A DNA stretch of 64,000 nt from NCBI GenBank assembly GCA_023410535.1, contig JAEYPR010000017.1:62001-126000 (forward strand). Reading direction: 5' to 3'. Position numbers and translations under genes: made by a program. The first letter of the stretch is position 1, and the number at the start of each line of letters is the position of its first letter. This stretch comes from Bacillota bacterium. Lineage in GTDB: Bacteria > Bacillota > UBA4882 > UBA8346. A model generated the notes under the pieces. It saw nothing but the letters and a program-made list of their open reading frames with translations, was not told where the DNA came from and did no database searches. Of this stretch, positions 8,926-16,648 are shown in pieces.

Positions 8926-9124
8926 AGCGGAGCTACACTGCAGCAACGGAGCGTTCAATCCCGGAACTTATGCAATTTTCATAATTGGGCAAACTGTTGT
9001 GCAAGCATTAAAATCAGTGCGGAGTGGTTGGTAAAGGCGGTGTTGCCTTGGCGCCGGAATCAGCCAAATGACGGATTGACCCGTCGTAACATATGATCAT
9101 CATACAGAGTTTGGAGGTGAACGA

Positions 9125-9595
9125 ATGGCATTTGCAGCATTTGGAGCTGGTTGTTTCTGGGGAGTTGAAGCCGCTTTCCGGAAGTTGGACGGGGTGATCG
9201 ACACTGCCGTAGGGTATATGGGAGGCAATGCGGATAATCCGACGTATGAGGAGGTCTGCTCCGACCGCACCGGCCATGCCGAAGTGGTCAGGGTGGAATA
9301 TGATCCCAATCGTCTATCCTATTATGGTTTGCTCAAATTATTTTGGGAGATTCATGACCCAACCACCCGTAACCGGCAAGGGCCCGACATTGGGTCGCAA
9401 TATCGCTCCGTCATCTTTTATTATGACGAGAAACAGCAAGCCGCGGCAGAATCCTCCCGCGCTGCCTTGGAAAAGGAAGGATATTATCAGCGCCCGATTG
9501 TCACGGAGATTACCCCGGCCGGAGCGTTTTGGCGGGCGGAGGAGTATCATCAACGGTATTTGGAGCGGCGCAATCTACGGGGTTGCCGGATTTAA
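9125..9595 (+). CDS. msrA: Peptide methionine (S)-S-oxide reductase
   Basis: Repairs oxidised Met residues in proteins. The catalytic motif GCFWG places the nucleophile at Cys10. GYMGG, a TGHAEVV segment and a WEIHDPTT segment are also family features. GSQYRSVIFYY and the C-terminal EEYHQRYL motif complete it. The 156 residues fit the compact MsrA form without a fused MsrB. The ribosome site TTGGAGGTGA is very good. It appears to be monocistronic, with a terminator 12 bases downstream. The 199 bases before it hold no gene or clear promoter. Confidence 0.96.
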   Translation: MAFAAFGAGCFWGVEAAFRKLDGVIDTAVGYMGGNADNPTYEEVCSDRTGHAEVVRVEYDPNRLSYYGLLKLFWEIHDPTTRNRQGPDIGSQYRSVIFYYDEKQQAAAESSRAALEKEGYYQRPIVTEITPAGAFWRAEEYHQRYLERRNLRGCRI

Positions 9596-9607
9596 ATGAA
9601 AATAGGA

Positions 9608-9637
9608 ACGGTTGCTATCAAGGCAGCCGTTTTTTTA
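9608..9637 (+). terminator. Terminator of msrA
   Basis: An ACGGTTGC...GGCAGCCGT stem with one G-U pair and one bulge, six-base loop, then seven T residues. Confidence 0.88.
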
Positions 9638-9773
9638 TGTGTTTTTTCGATCGTGACATTATGCACAAGAAAATTACAAATAGACGAAAAAAGTTAAAAT
9701 TGATAGCTTTTAAATGATTAATGCCGATATAATAACCATCAAGAGAAAACTGATGTTTGGCAAGGAGCACAAC

Positions 9774-11006
9774 ATGAGTAAACATATTTTGGAGGAAGCG
9801 AACCGTTGCTTACTCTGTAAAAAGCCGCTATGTAAAGCCGGTTGTCCGGTGGCAACCCCAATTAATGAAGTGATCAAGTTGTTAATTGACGGCGAGATTG
9901 AGCAAGCCGGCGCAAAACTGTTCCTGAATAATCCGCTGTCGGTGGTTTGTTCCTTGATTTGTCCGCATGAGAAGTTCTGCGAAGGTCATTGTGTTTTGAA
10001 CCGCAAAGGCAGTCCAATTCATTTTAGTTCGATTGAAAATTATATTTCGGAGTATTTTCTCGATAAAATCATCCCGGAAGTGGCGGTACGGAAACAACAG
10101 AAGATCGCGATCGTCGGATCCGGTCCGGCCGGGATTACGGTAGCGTTCGCGTTGGCTTTGAAAGGGTATGATATCACCATTTTTGAATCGGAAGACAAAA
10201 TCGGCGGAGTGATGCAGTATGGCATTCCCGATTTTCGGCTGCCTAAGGTGATTCTGGAAAAAATCAAAAAGACACTGCTGCAGATGAATATCAAAATCCG
10301 CCCGAACATCATGATTGGTCCGCTCTTGACATTGGAAGACTTATTCCGTGACGGCTACCGGGCGATCTTTATCGGGACAGGCGTCTGGCAACCCCGGACC
10401 TTGGGGATCAAAGGGGAAAGCCTCGGTCATGTGCACTATGCCATTAATTATTTGAAGAACCCCGATGTTTATGATTTGGGAAAAACGGTGGCGATCATCG
10501 GCGCCGGTAATGTGGCGATGGATGTGGCGCGGACGGCGATTCGCAAAGGTAGCCGCGATGTGAATATTTTATTTTTCCGGGGCGAGCATGAGGTGACTGC
10601 CAATCAATTCGACTTTGAATATGCGAAGATCGACGGGGTCAAGTTTCATTATTATACCGCTCCGGTTGAGATTGTCGACGCCGGCGTGTCTTATGCTCAT
10701 GTGAATGAACATATTGACGCTGAGGGGAACAAGTCTTATTCCAACACGGAAGAGATCGCCATCTTTAATGCCGATTCGGTGATCATCGCCATCAGCCAAA
10801 ATCCCCGCAGCAACATTGTGGACAGCAACGAGGGGCTCAAGACGAACGATTACGGTCTTTTGATCACCGATGCGACCGGTCGGACCACCCGGGAAGGGGT
10901 ATTTGCTTCCGGAGACGTGGTGACCGGCGCGAAGACGGTGGTGGAGGCGGTCAGCATTTCCAAACGGACTGCCCAAGCAATTGACGATTATGTAATGGGC
11001 AATTAA
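9774..11006 (+). CDS. GltD-like FAD/NAD(P) oxidoreductase with N-terminal Fe-S domain
   Basis: A 410-residue flavoprotein of the glutamate-synthase small-subunit family. The N-terminal domain has cysteines for iron-sulfur clusters: CLLCKKPLCKAGC at about 13-25, and a second set in CSLICPHEKFCEGHC. An FAD-binding Rossmann motif (AIVGSGPAGI), then an NAD(P)-binding motif (AIIGAGNVAMDVART) and the C-terminal FAD motif (GVFASGDVVTGA) follow. No glutamate synthase large subunit is adjacent. It could be an NADPH-electron donor for another partner (PreT-, SudA- or NfnB-like) rather than glutamate synthase. The ATG at 9774 has AAGGAG seven bases upstream, better than the upstream ATGs. A TATAAT at 9728-9733 may be its -10 box, but no matched -35 was seen. 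Confidence 0.82.
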   Translation: MSKHILEEANRCLLCKKPLCKAGCPVATPINEVIKLLIDGEIEQAGAKLFLNNPLSVVCSLICPHEKFCEGHCVLNRKGSPIHFSSIENYISEYFLDKIIPEVAVRKQQKIAIVGSGPAGITVAFALALKGYDITIFESEDKIGGVMQYGIPDFRLPKVILEKIKKTLLQMNIKIRPNIMIGPLLTLEDLFRDGYRAIFIGTGVWQPRTLGIKGESLGHVHYAINYLKNPDVYDLGKTVAIIGAGNVAMDVARTAIRKGSRDVNILFFRGEHEVTANQFDFEYAKIDGVKFHYYTAPVEIVDAGVSYAHVNEHIDAEGNKSYSNTEEIAIFNADSVIIAISQNPRSNIVDSNEGLKTNDYGLLITDATGRTTREGVFASGDVVTGAKTVVEAVSISKRTAQAIDDYVMGN

Positions 11007-11160
11007 ATCCTGTTTCACGAAAACGATAAGATATACCGAATTGCTCCTGGGAACAGGCGTTTCTTATTATACTATTAAACATACATAATATGTAATTATT
11101 AGGAGGTTTCTGCTAAAATTCGGCGAATTCTATCTCATCCTTTGAAAAAGGGGGAGATCG

Positions 11161-11769
11161 ATGTTTTATTTATCCATTGGTCAGCGCTTGGCTGTCGGCA
11201 TCTTGACGCTCTTGCTTTTTGTCGGCGGCGCGCTGCTATTCATTGACGGGCGGCAAACCAATGCGGTAACCATACCGGTAGCAGTCAAACCCGCGCAAAT
11301 TTATATCCATGTTTGCGGCGCGGTTCAAAAACCGGGCGTGATGAAGGTCACTCCACCGATTCGGAAATTCGCCTTATTGGCCAAAGCGGGGGGCGCGCTG
11401 CCCGGAGCCGATCTGAACCGGGTCAATCTCGCCGAATTCGCCGAAGACGGCGAGCAGGTTTATGTACCGAAAATCGGTGAAATTCCTCCTGAAACTAGCA
11501 AAACCCGTAATGCCTCCCGCCGCAAAACGACTGCAAAAAACAACGCAAAGCTTCCGGAACAGAATAAACCGCAGTTTCCGTTGGATCTGAACCGGGCAAT
11601 CCAACAACAATTGGAAGCGGTCCCCGGGATCGGACCGGTCATGGCGAAACGAATTATCGATTACCGCTCAACCAACGGTTTGTTCAGCTCATATGAAGAT
11701 TTAAAGAAAGTTGGGGGAATTGGCGCCGCCAAATTGGAGAAGTTCCGGCCTTATCTGGCTGTCCGATGA
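11161..11769 (+). CDS. comEA: ComEA-type competence DNA-binding protein
   Basis: Membrane-anchored DNA receptor for transformation. The 202 residues hold one N-terminal membrane helix (about 10-28), then an SLBB-like domain (IYIHVCGAVQKPGV ... EDGEQVYVP). A basic linker (SRRKTTAKNNAK) follows, and a C-terminal helix-hairpin-helix pair (DLNRAIQQQLEAVPGIG ... GLFSSYEDLKKVGGIG). HhH motifs bind DNA without sequence preference. It has an AAGGGGGAGA ribosome site and overlaps comEC by four bases (ATGA). Together they suggest a DNA-uptake channel, although pilus genes are not in the window. Confidence 0.93.
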   Translation: MFYLSIGQRLAVGILTLLLFVGGALLFIDGRQTNAVTIPVAVKPAQIYIHVCGAVQKPGVMKVTPPIRKFALLAKAGGALPGADLNRVNLAEFAEDGEQVYVPKIGEIPPETSKTRNASRRKTTAKNNAKLPEQNKPQFPLDLNRAIQQQLEAVPGIGPVMAKRIIDYRSTNGLFSSYEDLKKVGGIGAAKLEKFRPYLAVR

Positions 11770-14147
11770 GATGGCCATTGGTTACGGCGTTTTTGGCCGC
11801 GATCATTGGCGGCATTTTTCTGGCGGCCCGGTTTTCAACGGCACCGCAAATATGGTTGTTCATTGCTTTTGTCGGTATTCTCGCGCTGGTCTATTCGTTG
11901 TTTTGGCGGAATTGGTTGATTCCCTGGCTGAGTTTGGCCATCGGAATCGCGCTGGCGGGTTTCTGGTTCAGTCAATGCCGCCATCTATACCTGCGCGCGC
12001 TCTGCGCAAACCAGCTTTTAAACGGACGACAGTTGACGTTGGTGGGGATGGTTATCCAACGGCCGCAGCTTACCGAATATGGCTACCAAATGCGGCTCAA
12101 ACTGTCCAAAACAACCCGGCCGAGCGGTACGATCGTTATCTACTCAACCCGCCCGATGCCGGAAGTTTTGCTTGGACGTTCAATCCGTTGCCGGGGTAAG
12201 TTTAAAACCGTAGCAACGCCTATCGGCAGTTGGCCCGGATATCAGGAACAACAGGGAATTACCGGGTCTTTACGATTGGATTCGCAACCGGTTGAACTCG
12301 CGGGATCGCACAATCCCTGGTTGTTCGGGGCCGATTTGTTCCGGACGCGTTTGATGGCTGTCGGAAGCAGCCACTTAAAAGGTTTGAATTTACGGTTTTT
12401 ACACGCGATGCTTTATGGAGATCCGATCGGACCGGAGCGGGAAGGGCGCAAACTTCAAGTGGCGCTGGAGCGCACCGGGACAATTCATTTGCTGTCGGTT
12501 TCCGGGTTGCATATTGGTCTTGTCACGGGGTTTTTCAGTTTATTGTTGCAAGCGGTGCGTTTTCCCAAACGTTGGCGGATCCTTCCGATGATGGTGATTA
12601 TTGCGGTCTACAGCTTGATGACGGGGCTGGATCCTCCGGTGTTGCGTTCGGGGTTAATGCTCTTTTGTTATTTTGCGGGAGAATTGGTTACTTCGGAACG
12701 AAAACCGGCAATCCACCGTTTGACGCTGGCTGCGTTGATATTGCTAATTATCAATCCCTATCACCTGTTTCAACTTGGATTTCAGCTTTCGTTCGGTGCG
12801 ACTTTTGGCGTAGTCTGGCTTTTTCCGATCATTCGCCAATGGGTTCCCTGTCAACACTGGATTGGCAAGTTGCTCCGGGATGGCACGTTTATTTCGATCT
12901 GTGCCCAATTGCCGATTCTGCCGATCTTGGTGCAGAATTTCCACCAAATCAGTTGGTCGTCGGTTTGGGTCAATCTTCTGTTGATGATACCCGCTCATGG
13001 AATCGTGGTCGGAGGGTTGATCGGCGAACTGATCGGTTTGACTGTCCCTTGGCTGGGGGGCGTTGCCTTGGCGCCGATCGATGTCTTGCTGACCTTCGCC
13101 CGCTTCATGCTTCAAGGATGCGCCAATCCAGTCTGGGCTGCCAGTAACGTGCCGAGCTGGCCTTGGCCTTGGGTGATCGCCTATTATCTGTGTCTCCTGC
13201 TGATCCTCGATTGGTTTCGGCCGAATCGCTTGACCGGCAAACCCGATCATAAGCTGGAATTCGGCAAAACTCTGATCGTTATATTGGTCTTAGGCAATTT
13301 ATTGACCTGGACAAGCTATGGGTACATTCGAAATCATCAGGATCTGCAATTTACCGTGATTGATGTGGGGCAGGGCGATTCGCTGCTTTTACGCGCTCCC
13401 GACGGTTTCGCGGTTCTGGTTGACGCCGGCAACCCCGGCAAAGGAAGGCAGTCGGTGCTGCCGGTCCTGCGCAGCCAAGGAATCAATTATCTTAACCGAA
13501 TCTATATTAGCCATGGTCATCGTGATCACCTTGGCGGGATTAGCGAAATTTTGGACGCGATCCCGGTCGGCGAGATCTGTTACCCGGCGGAGCGGAATAA
13601 CCCCGAGCTGATGGCGGTTATTGATATTGCCCGGGAATTAGGCGTTAAACACCGTGTCATTGCCCGTAGTGAAGCGATTCGCTGGGGCAGCCAGATAACC
13701 GGTCAGGTCTTCGAGACCCTGAGCGGTTCGGTTCCGGACGATCGGGGTGATAACGAGCGCATCGATCCCAACGACTGTTCTTTGGTCATGGTTTTGAATT
13801 TCGGTAAAAATACGCTATTGTTAACAGGAGATTTAAGTCCGGAAAGCGAAGAATTCCTGGTTCGCAAATATCCGCAGGCATTAGCGGCGACCATTTTGAA
13901 AGTAAGCCATCACGGCAGTAATCATAGTAGCTTTTGGCCTTTTTTAACCCAAGCCCAACCGGCTGTGGCATTAATCTCCGTCGGAGCGGGCAATCAGTTT
14001 GGCCATCCCGGGAAAAATCTGCTGCGCAGACTGGCGTCTTTGGGGGTCCCGGTCTTTCGTACCGACCTCCACGGTCAAATCCAGTTGCGAATTATGCCGG
14101 ATCGTTTTCAAGTTGCCACGCTCAGGAGGGAAGATGAATCGCGCTGA
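11766..14147 (+). CDS. comEC: ComEC/Rec2 DNA-uptake channel
   Basis: Polytopic membrane protein of 793 residues thought to carry single-stranded DNA across the membrane. The order is N-terminal membrane helices and an OB-like DUF4131 region, then the Competence domain (VSGLHIGLVTGF, about 246-257, and DPPVLRSGLM). A C-terminal metallo-beta-lactamase domain follows, with a Zn motif ISHGHRDHLGG at about 580, VIDVGQGDSLLL before it and KVSHHGSNHSS after it. This is the full three-domain form. The start overlaps comEA (ATGA) and the end overlaps holA by 14 bases, so all three are translationally linked. Confidence 0.95.
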   Translation: MRWPLVTAFLAAIIGGIFLAARFSTAPQIWLFIAFVGILALVYSLFWRNWLIPWLSLAIGIALAGFWFSQCRHLYLRALCANQLLNGRQLTLVGMVIQRPQLTEYGYQMRLKLSKTTRPSGTIVIYSTRPMPEVLLGRSIRCRGKFKTVATPIGSWPGYQEQQGITGSLRLDSQPVELAGSHNPWLFGADLFRTRLMAVGSSHLKGLNLRFLHAMLYGDPIGPEREGRKLQVALERTGTIHLLSVSGLHIGLVTGFFSLLLQAVRFPKRWRILPMMVIIAVYSLMTGLDPPVLRSGLMLFCYFAGELVTSERKPAIHRLTLAALILLIINPYHLFQLGFQLSFGATFGVVWLFPIIRQWVPCQHWIGKLLRDGTFISICAQLPILPILVQNFHQISWSSVWVNLLLMIPAHGIVVGGLIGELIGLTVPWLGGVALAPIDVLLTFARFMLQGCANPVWAASNVPSWPWPWVIAYYLCLLLILDWFRPNRLTGKPDHKLEFGKTLIVILVLGNLLTWTSYGYIRNHQDLQFTVIDVGQGDSLLLRAPDGFAVLVDAGNPGKGRQSVLPVLRSQGINYLNRIYISHGHRDHLGGISEILDAIPVGEICYPAERNNPELMAVIDIARELGVKHRVIARSEAIRWGSQITGQVFETLSGSVPDDRGDNERIDPNDCSLVMVLNFGKNTLLLTGDLSPESEEFLVRKYPQALAATILKVSHHGSNHSSFWPFLTQAQPAVALISVGAGNQFGHPGKNLLRRLASLGVPVFRTDLHGQIQLRIMPDRFQVATLRREDESR

Positions 14148-15132
14148 TTTTTTAAAACAAGTTGCTGAAGACCGAATATTACCGACCTATCTGTTGGTGG
14201 GGGAAGAACGGTTGTTCCATGAAGAGTTGTTTCGGGCAGCTGTCGCCAAACTGTTATCCCCAGCCGATCAGGAATTTAATCTCGTTCGCTTGGCGGCCGG
14301 GGATGTACAACCTGAAAGTCTGGTTAACCATTTGGAAGCGGGGTCTTTTTTTGGCGGAGCCCGAGTGGTCCTGTTGGATCATTTTGAAGAGGGTAATGCG
14401 GTTTTAGAGGAGACTTTGCTAAAAAGTCTCAATCGTTTGGGTGACGGGGTGTACCTTTTTATCTCCGCACTTAAGTTGGACGGTCGAAAAAAGAATCATC
14501 AGGAATTGACGAAACGACTGAATACGGTGGATTGCGCTCCGGTGCCTGCCAACGACCTTCCGCTTTGGGTAAAACAACGTTCCGAAAAGATGGGGTTAAA
14601 GCTGACCGCAACCCAGATGCGGATGATCTGCGCGCGAGCTGGTGAGGGCCTGTTAAGAATTCGTACGGAGTTAGAAAAGCTGCAAACTTATTTGGGGGAC
14701 CGTGCGACATTGGCCGATAGCGAATTGGCCGGACTGATTCCGGGCGACCCCGAACCCGATATTTTTGGTTTGATTGACGCCGTTGCCCAGCGCAACCCCC
14801 AACTCGGCCTACCCCGGCTGAAAGAAATATTGGATTCGGGTGAAAACGAAATTAAGATTTTGGCTACGATTAGCCGCCAATTTCGGAATATCACTGGGGC
14901 CTTAGCGGGGCGATCAGCTGGGATGTCCGCGAAGGCCCTGGCAAGTGCGTTGGGGATTAATCCTTATGTTGCTGAAAAAAGTTTTACGCAAGCGGCCCGT
15001 TTTAAATTGGATGAACTGTCCTGGATTATGGAGCGGCTTGTTCAAGCCGATTACCGTATGAAGTCGGGTCAACGGGAACCGCGGTTGGAATTGGAGTTGG
15101 CAATTGTCGAAATCTGTTTGCACGCCCGATGA
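14134..15132 (+). CDS. holA: DNA polymerase III delta subunit
   Basis: Clamp-loader subunit that opens the beta sliding clamp, about 332 residues. The N-terminal part has the typical LPTYLLVGEERLFHEELFR start, followed by an AAA+-like fold without a functional Walker A. The C-terminal collar domain carries DIFGLIDAVAQRNP. The frame is open back to 13999 within comEC, but the ATG at 14134 begins the family's conserved start and has AGGAGGG six bases upstream. The comEC-holA order is common in Firmicutes. A terminator follows 27 bases downstream. Confidence 0.95.
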   Translation: MNRADFLKQVAEDRILPTYLLVGEERLFHEELFRAAVAKLLSPADQEFNLVRLAAGDVQPESLVNHLEAGSFFGGARVVLLDHFEEGNAVLEETLLKSLNRLGDGVYLFISALKLDGRKKNHQELTKRLNTVDCAPVPANDLPLWVKQRSEKMGLKLTATQMRMICARAGEGLLRIRTELEKLQTYLGDRATLADSELAGLIPGDPEPDIFGLIDAVAQRNPQLGLPRLKEILDSGENEIKILATISRQFRNITGALAGRSAGMSAKALASALGINPYVAEKSFTQAARFKLDELSWIMERLVQADYRMKSGQREPRLELELAIVEICLHAR

Positions 15133-15159
15133 AAGACCTATTAAATATGATTCAGGGGA

Positions 15160-15190
15160 CCTTACATGTTGGTTGTAAGGTTTCTTTTTT
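15160..15190 (+). terminator. Terminator of comEA-comEC-holA
   Basis: CCTTACA (15160-15166) pairs with TGTAAGG (15174-15180), then TTTCTTTTTT. An outer TTCAGGGG/CCCCTGAA pair (15151-15158 with 15192-15199) brackets the whole element. Confidence 0.88.
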
Positions 15191-15208
15191 GCCCCTGAAA
15201 AATGATTA

Positions 15209-15219
15209 TTTTCGACAAA
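15209..15219 (-). promoter_or_regulatory. Spo0A box-like site upstream of the fla/che operon
   Basis: TTTTCGACAAA on the + strand is TTTGTCGAAAA in reverse, which contains the core 0A box TGTCGAA and the A/T flanks of the Bacillus consensus as I recall it. It lies about 180 bases before the sigma-28 promoter of flgB. A single site could arise by chance; binding is not shown. Confidence 0.4.
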
Positions 15220-15316
15220 ATCTTTCGGATTTTGCAGGTTTTCGCTACTGCAATTGCGAATAAACAAATTGCCTGAAATATTACGAAAATTAGTATCAGC
15301 CATTGCGTAAAGGTGA

Positions 15317-15345
15317 TTGAAATTGCTCGCTAAAAAAACTATCGT
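15317..15345 (+). promoter_or_regulatory. Candidate sigma-A promoter upstream of flgB
   Basis: TTGAAA (15317-15322), 17-base spacer, TATCGT (15340-15345). The -35 box is good and the -10 box is weak. It could give basal expression of the operon before FliA is made. Confidence 0.3.
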
Positions 15346-15397
15346 ACAAAAAATTAGCAATTTTCGGTTTCTTTCGTTAAATTCCATAAAATGAGTC

Positions 15398-15424
15398 TAA
15401 ACTTTCCCGAAGCTTTTCCGATAA
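15398..15424 (+). promoter_or_regulatory. Sigma-28 (FliA/SigD) promoter of flgB
   Basis: TAAA (15398-15401), exactly 15 bases, then TCCGATAA (15417-15424). The sigma-28 consensus is TAAA-N15-GCCGATAA/T, so only one base differs. It lies 35 bases before the flgB start. The rest of this 326-base gap holds the preceding terminator, a 0A-like site and an AAATTGCT/AGCAATTT inverted repeat; I see no gene in it. Confidence 0.85.
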
Positions 15425-15458
15425 TGGGAATAGAAGTCTTCTGTAACGAGGTGACCCT

Positions 15459-15866
15459 ATGTCGCTAAACTTTTTAAAAAGTCCCGAATCTCAACGTTTG
15501 GAACGATCGATGGATGCAAGTGTTTTGCGCGGCCAATTGATATCCCATAATATCGCCAATGTTAACACTCCGAATTATAAACGGTTGGACATTGACTTTG
15601 CCAGCGTGCTTGAGGAAGCAATGCCATCGGTCACAACGGAGCTGGCGCGGACCAATTTCCGGCATTTGACCGGGATCAATAGAGTGGAAAATGTTCCGTT
15701 CCGAATCGTTCAGGAGAATAAGACCTCTTCCCGTGAAGATGGGAATAACGTCGATGTCGAATTTGAAATGACGCAAGTTACTGAGAATACATTACACTTT
15801 CAGGCGGTTGCCCAATCCTGGAAACAGCAGATGTCCCGCTTGAAAATGGCGATCGAAGGGAGATAA
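15459..15866 (+). CDS. flgB: Flagellar proximal rod protein FlgB
   Basis: Rod subunit exported by the flagellar secretion system, 135 residues, first gene of the fla/che operon. The N-terminal rod/hook motif ISHNIANVNTPNYKR (about 28-42) is diagnostic and precedes a helix. The C-terminal helix (ENTLHFQAVAQSWKQQMSRLKMAIEGR) packs with it in the rod. It has a GAGGTGA ribosome site and the sigma-28 promoter directly upstream. flgC follows after two bases. Confidence 0.96.
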   Translation: MSLNFLKSPESQRLERSMDASVLRGQLISHNIANVNTPNYKRLDIDFASVLEEAMPSVTTELARTNFRHLTGINRVENVPFRIVQENKTSSREDGNNVDVEFEMTQVTENTLHFQAVAQSWKQQMSRLKMAIEGR

Positions 15867-15868
15867 CG

Positions 15869-16300
15869 ATGAATCTGTTTCGTAATTTCGATATCAATGC
15901 CAGCGCTTTGACTGCTGAACGACTACGGATGGATTTGATCGCCAATAACATTGCCAACGTCAATACCACGCGGACTGCCGAAGGTGGACCGTATCAGCGG
16001 CAGATCCCCATCTTCGCTGAGGTTTTGGAACAGGTGAAGGATGCGTCGGGCCAAACGGTTGCGCGGGGGGCCGGAGTTCGCGTGAGTGGAATTGAAAAAG
16101 ACACCAAGCCGCCGCGTTTGGTTTACGATCCCACCCATCCTGATGCCGACGCCCAAGGTTATGTCGCTTACCCCGATATCAATACCGTGACTGAAATGGT
16201 GAATATGATCACTGCCAGTCGTGCGTATGAAGCGAATGTTACTGCATTTAACTCCGCAAAAGATATGTTCCGGACTTCACTGGATTTAGCAAAGATTTAA
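15869..16300 (+). CDS. flgC: Flagellar proximal rod protein FlgC
   Basis: Rod subunit of 143 residues next to FlgB. The N-terminal LIANNIANVNTTRT motif and the C-terminal segment (EMVNMITASRAYEANVTAFNSAKDM) are conserved in rod, hook and hook-associated proteins and drive coiled-coil packing. It starts two bases after flgB and has GGGAG upstream, so translation is probably coupled. Confidence 0.97.
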   Translation: MNLFRNFDINASALTAERLRMDLIANNIANVNTTRTAEGGPYQRQIPIFAEVLEQVKDASGQTVARGAGVRVSGIEKDTKPPRLVYDPTHPDADAQGYVAYPDINTVTEMVNMITASRAYEANVTAFNSAKDMFRTSLDLAKI

Positions 16301-16319
16301 CATAAGGAGTTTATAAGCG

Positions 16320-16625
16320 ATGATTAGTAATCCGATCGCCCCAATCGTTCTCGGACATATAGACCGGATTGTTCAGAAACCGGAAGCCAAGTCGGTCGAA
16401 CCAACCGAATCATTTAGCCAGGTATTACAGAACGCCCTTTCCGACGTGAATAATCTGCAGGTAGAGTCGTCTAAAATGGATGAAGCATTGGCTAATGGCA
16501 CTTTAGAGAATGTTCATCAAGCAATGATTACAGCTGAAAAGGCAAGTTTAGCCTTGCAAGTAACAATCCAGGTCCGCAATAAGGTAATTGAAGCTTACCA
16601 AGAAATAATGCGGACCCAATTCTAG
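16320..16625 (+). CDS. fliE: Flagellar hook-basal body protein FliE
   Basis: Small (101 residues) adaptor between the MS ring and the rod. The second half is the conserved helical region (MDEALANGTLENVHQAMITAEKASLALQ, then VRNKVIEAYQEIMRTQF). It starts 19 bases after flgC with ATAAGGAG. The usual flgB-flgC-fliE order is kept. Confidence 0.96.
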   Translation: MISNPIAPIVLGHIDRIVQKPEAKSVEPTESFSQVLQNALSDVNNLQVESSKMDEALANGTLENVHQAMITAEKASLALQVTIQVRNKVIEAYQEIMRTQF

Positions 16626-16648
16626 ACATACCGTAACAGGAGACCACA

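Noticed and set aside
11101..11150. Leader peptide before comEA after an AGGAGG-like site
   Set aside because: No ATG, GTG or TTG lies at a suitable distance; only a CTG-started 11-codon frame, which is weak.
15133..15458. c-di-GMP riboswitch in the flagellar leader
   Set aside because: No GEMM-type conserved stem and GNRA/tetraloop-receptor pattern was visible; the signals there are a terminator, a 0A-like site and promoters.
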